Positions 60,554 to 64,000 of a DNA stretch of 64,000 bases are shown here, piece by piece; the first letter of the stretch is position 1, and every line of letters starts with the position of its first letter. Source of the stretch: Lactarius indigo (taxonomy: Eukaryota; Basidiomycota; Agaricomycetes; Russulales; Russulaceae); contig JAFKAC010000059.1 of assembly GCA_025766275.1 (NCBI GenBank), positions 124,001 through 188,000 on the forward strand. Direction: 5' to 3'. A program made the position numbers and the translations under genes. The notes beneath the pieces are model-generated. The model was not told the DNA's origin, did not search any database, and worked only from the letters and a program-made list of their open reading frames with translations.

Positions 60554-61905
60554 TTGACTGATTTTGTGGCCTGTTTCCCTCATTAATACTCCCACAGGCT
60601 GCTACGCACGACGTGAGTCGGTGAACACTCCACCAGAACTGCACTCTTCACATTGTGTAAGTCAACACAATCCCAACTTACACGATAATATGACAAGTTT
60701 TTTCAACACTCTTTTTAGTTGGGAGATGCGCGAGCTGGACTTCTGTTCCCATATCTGAGCCACAGACAGCGACAGGCAGAGGGATTACCACGGGTTGGCA
60801 AAACTGCACGGGGTTTGTCGTGTACCGGTCAGGGTTGCCGTTTCCCAACTCGTACAAAACTGGTATCCGTCGAGCGGGTACCTGCAGGTTTTCCAATTGT
60901 GTATCACACCCAAATCCTCCCTTTTTGCTCAAGTTTTGCCGGTTTCTTTATTGGATCGCCTCGCCTCCACGTGGCTTAGCTGACGAATTGGACTCATTCT
61001 CACGATGTCGCACCACATTGCTATCAATTCTCGCACTTTCCCGATCCCTTCCCATCCGAGTCTTTCCATGCATCCACCTCTCTCTCTTTCGTCACCGTCA
61101 CTAGTATCCCACCCTTTGTTACATCGTATCAAAGAGCGTCGACTACAGCGACAATGGGACCACCTGTTTTCATCACACAATCACGATGACAAACAGCCCT
61201 TAGGGCACTCGTAGACCAGCCCCGTGTCCCCGCACTTCAACCGTCATTGTTCACTGTGACAGTGACGAGGTGAGTCAGGTGACCACGACCGTGACGGCGA
61301 CGCGACATTGACCCGTGATACGACCAGTAAGTTATGGCGGCAACAGGGCGATCCTGCACGACGACGCCAACCACTGGCACTGTAGCGATGGCATCCCCCT
61401 TCCTGGGCTCGCGCCCATCATTGCCGCCGTGTTCAATGCATCGGACACGCCCGTGTACCATTTCATTTACTTTTCTTTGCGGCGGCTTGGCGCAGTCACA
61501 GGACCTTGCAGTCCTGCTTTGGGACATGCGATATTCCGTCATTTTTACATCGTGTGGTTTTCTTTTTCTTTTTGGATTCACATCTCATCGTTTTCCTATC
61601 CCTACAGAATCCTACGAATCTCACGGCGTCGAACCTATACCATCAAGCAATCAAGTTTTATTATTTCTGTCCTCAGACTTCAAGGTAAGTCGTCAAAGTC
61701 TACGCTATCCCAACGACCGTGCTCGCAACTTCTACGGGCGACCTCACGACGATCACGACTGCTACCGTGACAACGACCTCAATGACGATTACAGTTACGA
61801 CGACAATCACGCCACGGCAATGACCACAGTGACGGCAACAAAGGAGGTAGCAGCCACAACGAGGTGACTGGAACCTTAACCACATGATGGTGGTAGTACA
61901 TATAT
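60554..61905 (+). pseudogene. Remains of a Thr-rich protein and end of unit C
   Basis: Third copy of the 36357-37785 segment, with a deletion of about 30 bp near 61325. Thr-rich frames at 61340-61400 and 61720-61865. No intact gene. Confidence 0.35.
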
Positions 61906-62079
61906 AACAATCGTGATATCAATATTCGGCCGTGAACTTGGCCAGGTGCGGGCCACCAATTTGTGTACGGTTTTGTGTGTCGAAGGCGGGACCGGATAGC
62001 ACGGGCCGGTGTTCCGTTGAGATTCAACGTGGCAACTCTGTCAATGGCCTGCACGTGCCATTCGCCCAGTGAATTGACG

Positions 62080-62650
62080 ATGAACACAATCTCGACTATT
62101 CTCAACTCCTCAGAACCAGCTATAGATCTGCGTGCTTCTCACGGGTGATCATCAATTTCACTTCTCGCTCTATTGCAAGATCACTCAACACCTGGATGCG
62201 CACGACAAAGGGCTCAAGAGGCTAGCAGGCCGCGCTCAGGATGTAGAAGAAGAGAAGCAATCCGTCTTCCTGCATTTCCTCGCTTCACCGCCATGTCGGA
62301 GCTGAGGTGCTTGGCTTAGTTGATCTGAACATCCGAACACTTCGCGATCGCGCGGCGAACCTTCGTAAAAGGTCGGTTTCTCCCGTGTCTGTCTACACAT
62401 CCACGCGCACCACCCTCTGAGGACGTCTCATGGAGTGGGAGCTGGAATGTGATACGTTGACCATGCACGCCAGATTCATGCCCGCAGAGGTGCGCACATG
62501 TGAACACGCAATGGGCTTGGATATCGAGAGAGTCGGCCCCGACCAGCTCCTGTTCCCCTATACCGTCGAAATTGATGACGACTCAGGCGTACTCACGTCC
62601 CGCGCACGAAGCGAACGTCGTGATCGACTTCTTATCCCAGTTTAAAGGTA
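62080..62650 (+). pseudogene. SPC25: SPC25-like relic (unit D)
   Basis: MNTISTILNSSEPAIDLR opens in frame. About 30 bp after it are missing compared with B and C. The one-base loss at the IAxxxQH junction is present. The MEWELECDTLTMHARFMPAE..GLDIERVGPDQLLFPY frame keeps CAG at 62543-62545. Confidence 0.65.
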
Positions 62651-63263
62651 CGCCATATCGATTGTACCCGCTCCGTGCGCGAACTGAAGGATGTCGATAC
62701 TACTACTTCGACACCGCGGATGTACCCTGTGCCCAGAACAAGCGAGACAAAAGGCGATGAGCACACCGAGGTCCACGTGTACGCCTACGTCGTACTATTC
62801 ATTGGCACTTTATTTCACGACTGACCGGCTGAGTATTGAGACTGCTCCCTATCGAAGGTTTGGATCCCGATGGTAGTTCATTGTCGACAGTAACCCGGCC
62901 AGGAGTGAATGGGCACCCCGTTCTCATTCTCATGTCGCTGCAGGTTACCGTCCGCGCAGCCGTTTTAGTCATCGTCATTTGTTGCTCCTCTTTAGCCCCC
63001 GCCATTGACAGCACATATAACTTATCATGTCGTCCTTTGCGTTAATATAACACGAGTGGACAAACGGATTTTGAAGACAGGATGGGTTTATGATGATATC
63101 ATTGGCGCGGGTCGCGCCATGTGAATCCGCCGACGGTTCCCTCCCTAGTGCTGTACGAGGAAACCAGGTAACGCCCGCAGTTCTGTGCAACACGCGTTTA
63201 ACTCAAGCCTCTTCCTCAACGTCCAACACTCACTCACTCTAGCCCCAGGAACCCTTTCGAAAA

Positions 63264-64000
63264 ATGGACCATCAGCACACCATATCGAATGTGTGCGTAA
63301 ATATCTGCTGACCCGCGATTGTCCCACCATCGAACCATTACTCCAGGTCAGGTCCCTCTGCATCGGAAATCCCTCAGCTACGCATCGAGGTGACCAGTAT
63401 GTACCTAAATCCTATAGTTGATACCCGCCGATAACGTATTTTATAGTCCTCCGAGCTCTCAATATCAAGAAGCGGCGACTCCTGAAGAACCGGGTCTTCG
63501 TTACTGTGACCAATCGGGAAACGACGAAGAAGACAAGGAGCGTTTCGATTGAGGGAGGAGCGGCGCAATGGGATCAGAAACTAGATGCATTGTACGACAT
63601 CTCTTTTTAAAATCTAGTTTTCCGGCTGAAAGTCCTGTTCAGTTATGTACAGCCGTCATCAGATCTTGTATTGCATCTATACGCGGAGCGATTGGTGCAC
63701 ACCGATACACTTATCGGGATGCATCAGATACCAATACCTGTCGAATCACAAATTGGTTTGTGTTTATGACGATATCGCTACCAGTAGCTGAACACCTTGT
63801 GTATAGATATCCCTGTTGTTTTTAGCAATGGCGACGGACAAGCTAGACAATCGATCCAACCGGTGATGCTCTACTTGACGATCACCGTGTCAGCGGAGCC
63901 GAATCCCACCAATCCCATAGCGACTGAAGTCGGCTCGCCAGCTACGCATCCTTCTATGACGCAAGACCCCATCAATGACCCCACTGCTTCCGAGCCGCTT
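63264..64000 (+). CDS. NACHT-WD40 NLR-like receptor (NWD), unit D, 3' partial
   Basis: Exons 63264-63292, 63347-63396, 63447-63591, 63643-63755 and 63807 onward correspond one to one to exons 1-5 of the complete copies, with equal lengths for exons 1-4. The protein starts MDHQHTISNV and runs through the C2-like domain (PQLRIEVTILRALNIKKR) into the Pro/Thr linker. There is one in-frame codon loss in exon 5 (ATEVGS in place of ATEVDGS-type) and no stop. NACHT and WD40 parts lie beyond the window. A SIEGG change replaces SIKGG. Confidence 0.88.

Larger units (their letters stand above)
50161..61905 (+). repeat. Tandem NLR array, unit C
   Basis: Third unit, about 11.75 kb. Same order as A and B, without the retrocopy and without the unit B insert; shorter between the SPC25 relic and NWD (no equivalent of about 26820-26985). 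Confidence 0.9.
61906..64000 (+). repeat. Tandem NLR array, unit D (partial, cut by window end)
   Basis: Fourth unit. It contains the SPC25-like relic, a shortened spacer (about 220 bp lost near 62720) and the first five exons of a fourth NWD gene. Confidence 0.9.

Noticed and set aside
25510..64000. Array as a giant mobile element (Starship- or Helitron-like)
   Set aside because: No tyrosine recombinase captain, Rep/helicase gene or element ends are visible. Head-to-tail units with shared internal lesions fit ordinary tandem duplication.

Overview
The window looks like genomic DNA from an Agaricomycete (mushroom-forming Basidiomycota). Genes are broken by many 45-60 bp GT..AG introns. The gene families present are typical of that class: NACHT-WD40 (NWD) NLR-like receptors, DUF6535 membrane proteins, an SLY41/TPT-type transporter and an RQT4/TRIP4 zinc-finger protein. 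The order and species cannot be resolved by eye.

Region 1 (1-4775, ordinary genes): a 5'-partial Gfo/Idh/MocA oxidoreductase (1-1379), a triose-phosphate/nucleotide-sugar transporter family gene (1602-3353) and an RQT4-like C2HC5 zinc-finger gene (3841-4775), all on the + strand.

Region 2 (about 3.7-15.3 kb, segmental duplication): a block holding the RQT4-like gene plus a minus-strand DUF6535 gene is repeated in tandem. Copy 1 is about 3.72-9.40 kb and copy 2 about 9.68-14.9 kb. DUF6535 stays open in both copies. The RQT4 part of copy 2 is a relic without its zinc-finger middle, and a separate relic of just that middle lies at 15.13-15.33 kb.

Region 3 (15352-19707, mobile element): a 4356-bp DNA transposon. 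It has a perfect 28-bp terminal inverted repeat core, TA target duplications, an intron-containing but open Tc1/mariner-type DD34E transposase (+) and a convergent four-exon 659-aa accessory gene (-) of a fungal family with no known function.

Region 4 (19.7-25.5 kb): mostly sequence I cannot interpret, with one single-exon 552-aa low-complexity basidiomycete-type protein on the minus strand (22115-23773).

Region 5 (about 25.5-64.0 kb, tandem array): three complete and one partial copy of a unit of about 12 kb. Each unit runs: decayed 5' part of an SPC25-like kinetochore gene; intact ten-exon NWD gene (C2-like domain, helical region, NACHT, 14 WD40 repeats; 1665 aa); decayed AP180/YAP180-like ANTH-domain clathrin adaptor gene; remains of a Thr-rich protein. 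The three complete NWD genes have identical lengths in all ten exons. They differ mostly at the surface positions of the WD repeats that are hypervariable in fungal allorecognition NLRs. The flanking passenger genes carry frameshifts and stops in every unit. The picture is an NLR cluster expanded by tandem duplication in which only the receptor is kept. Unit A also holds a poly(A)-tailed retrocopy, and unit B an extra 0.68-kb insert.
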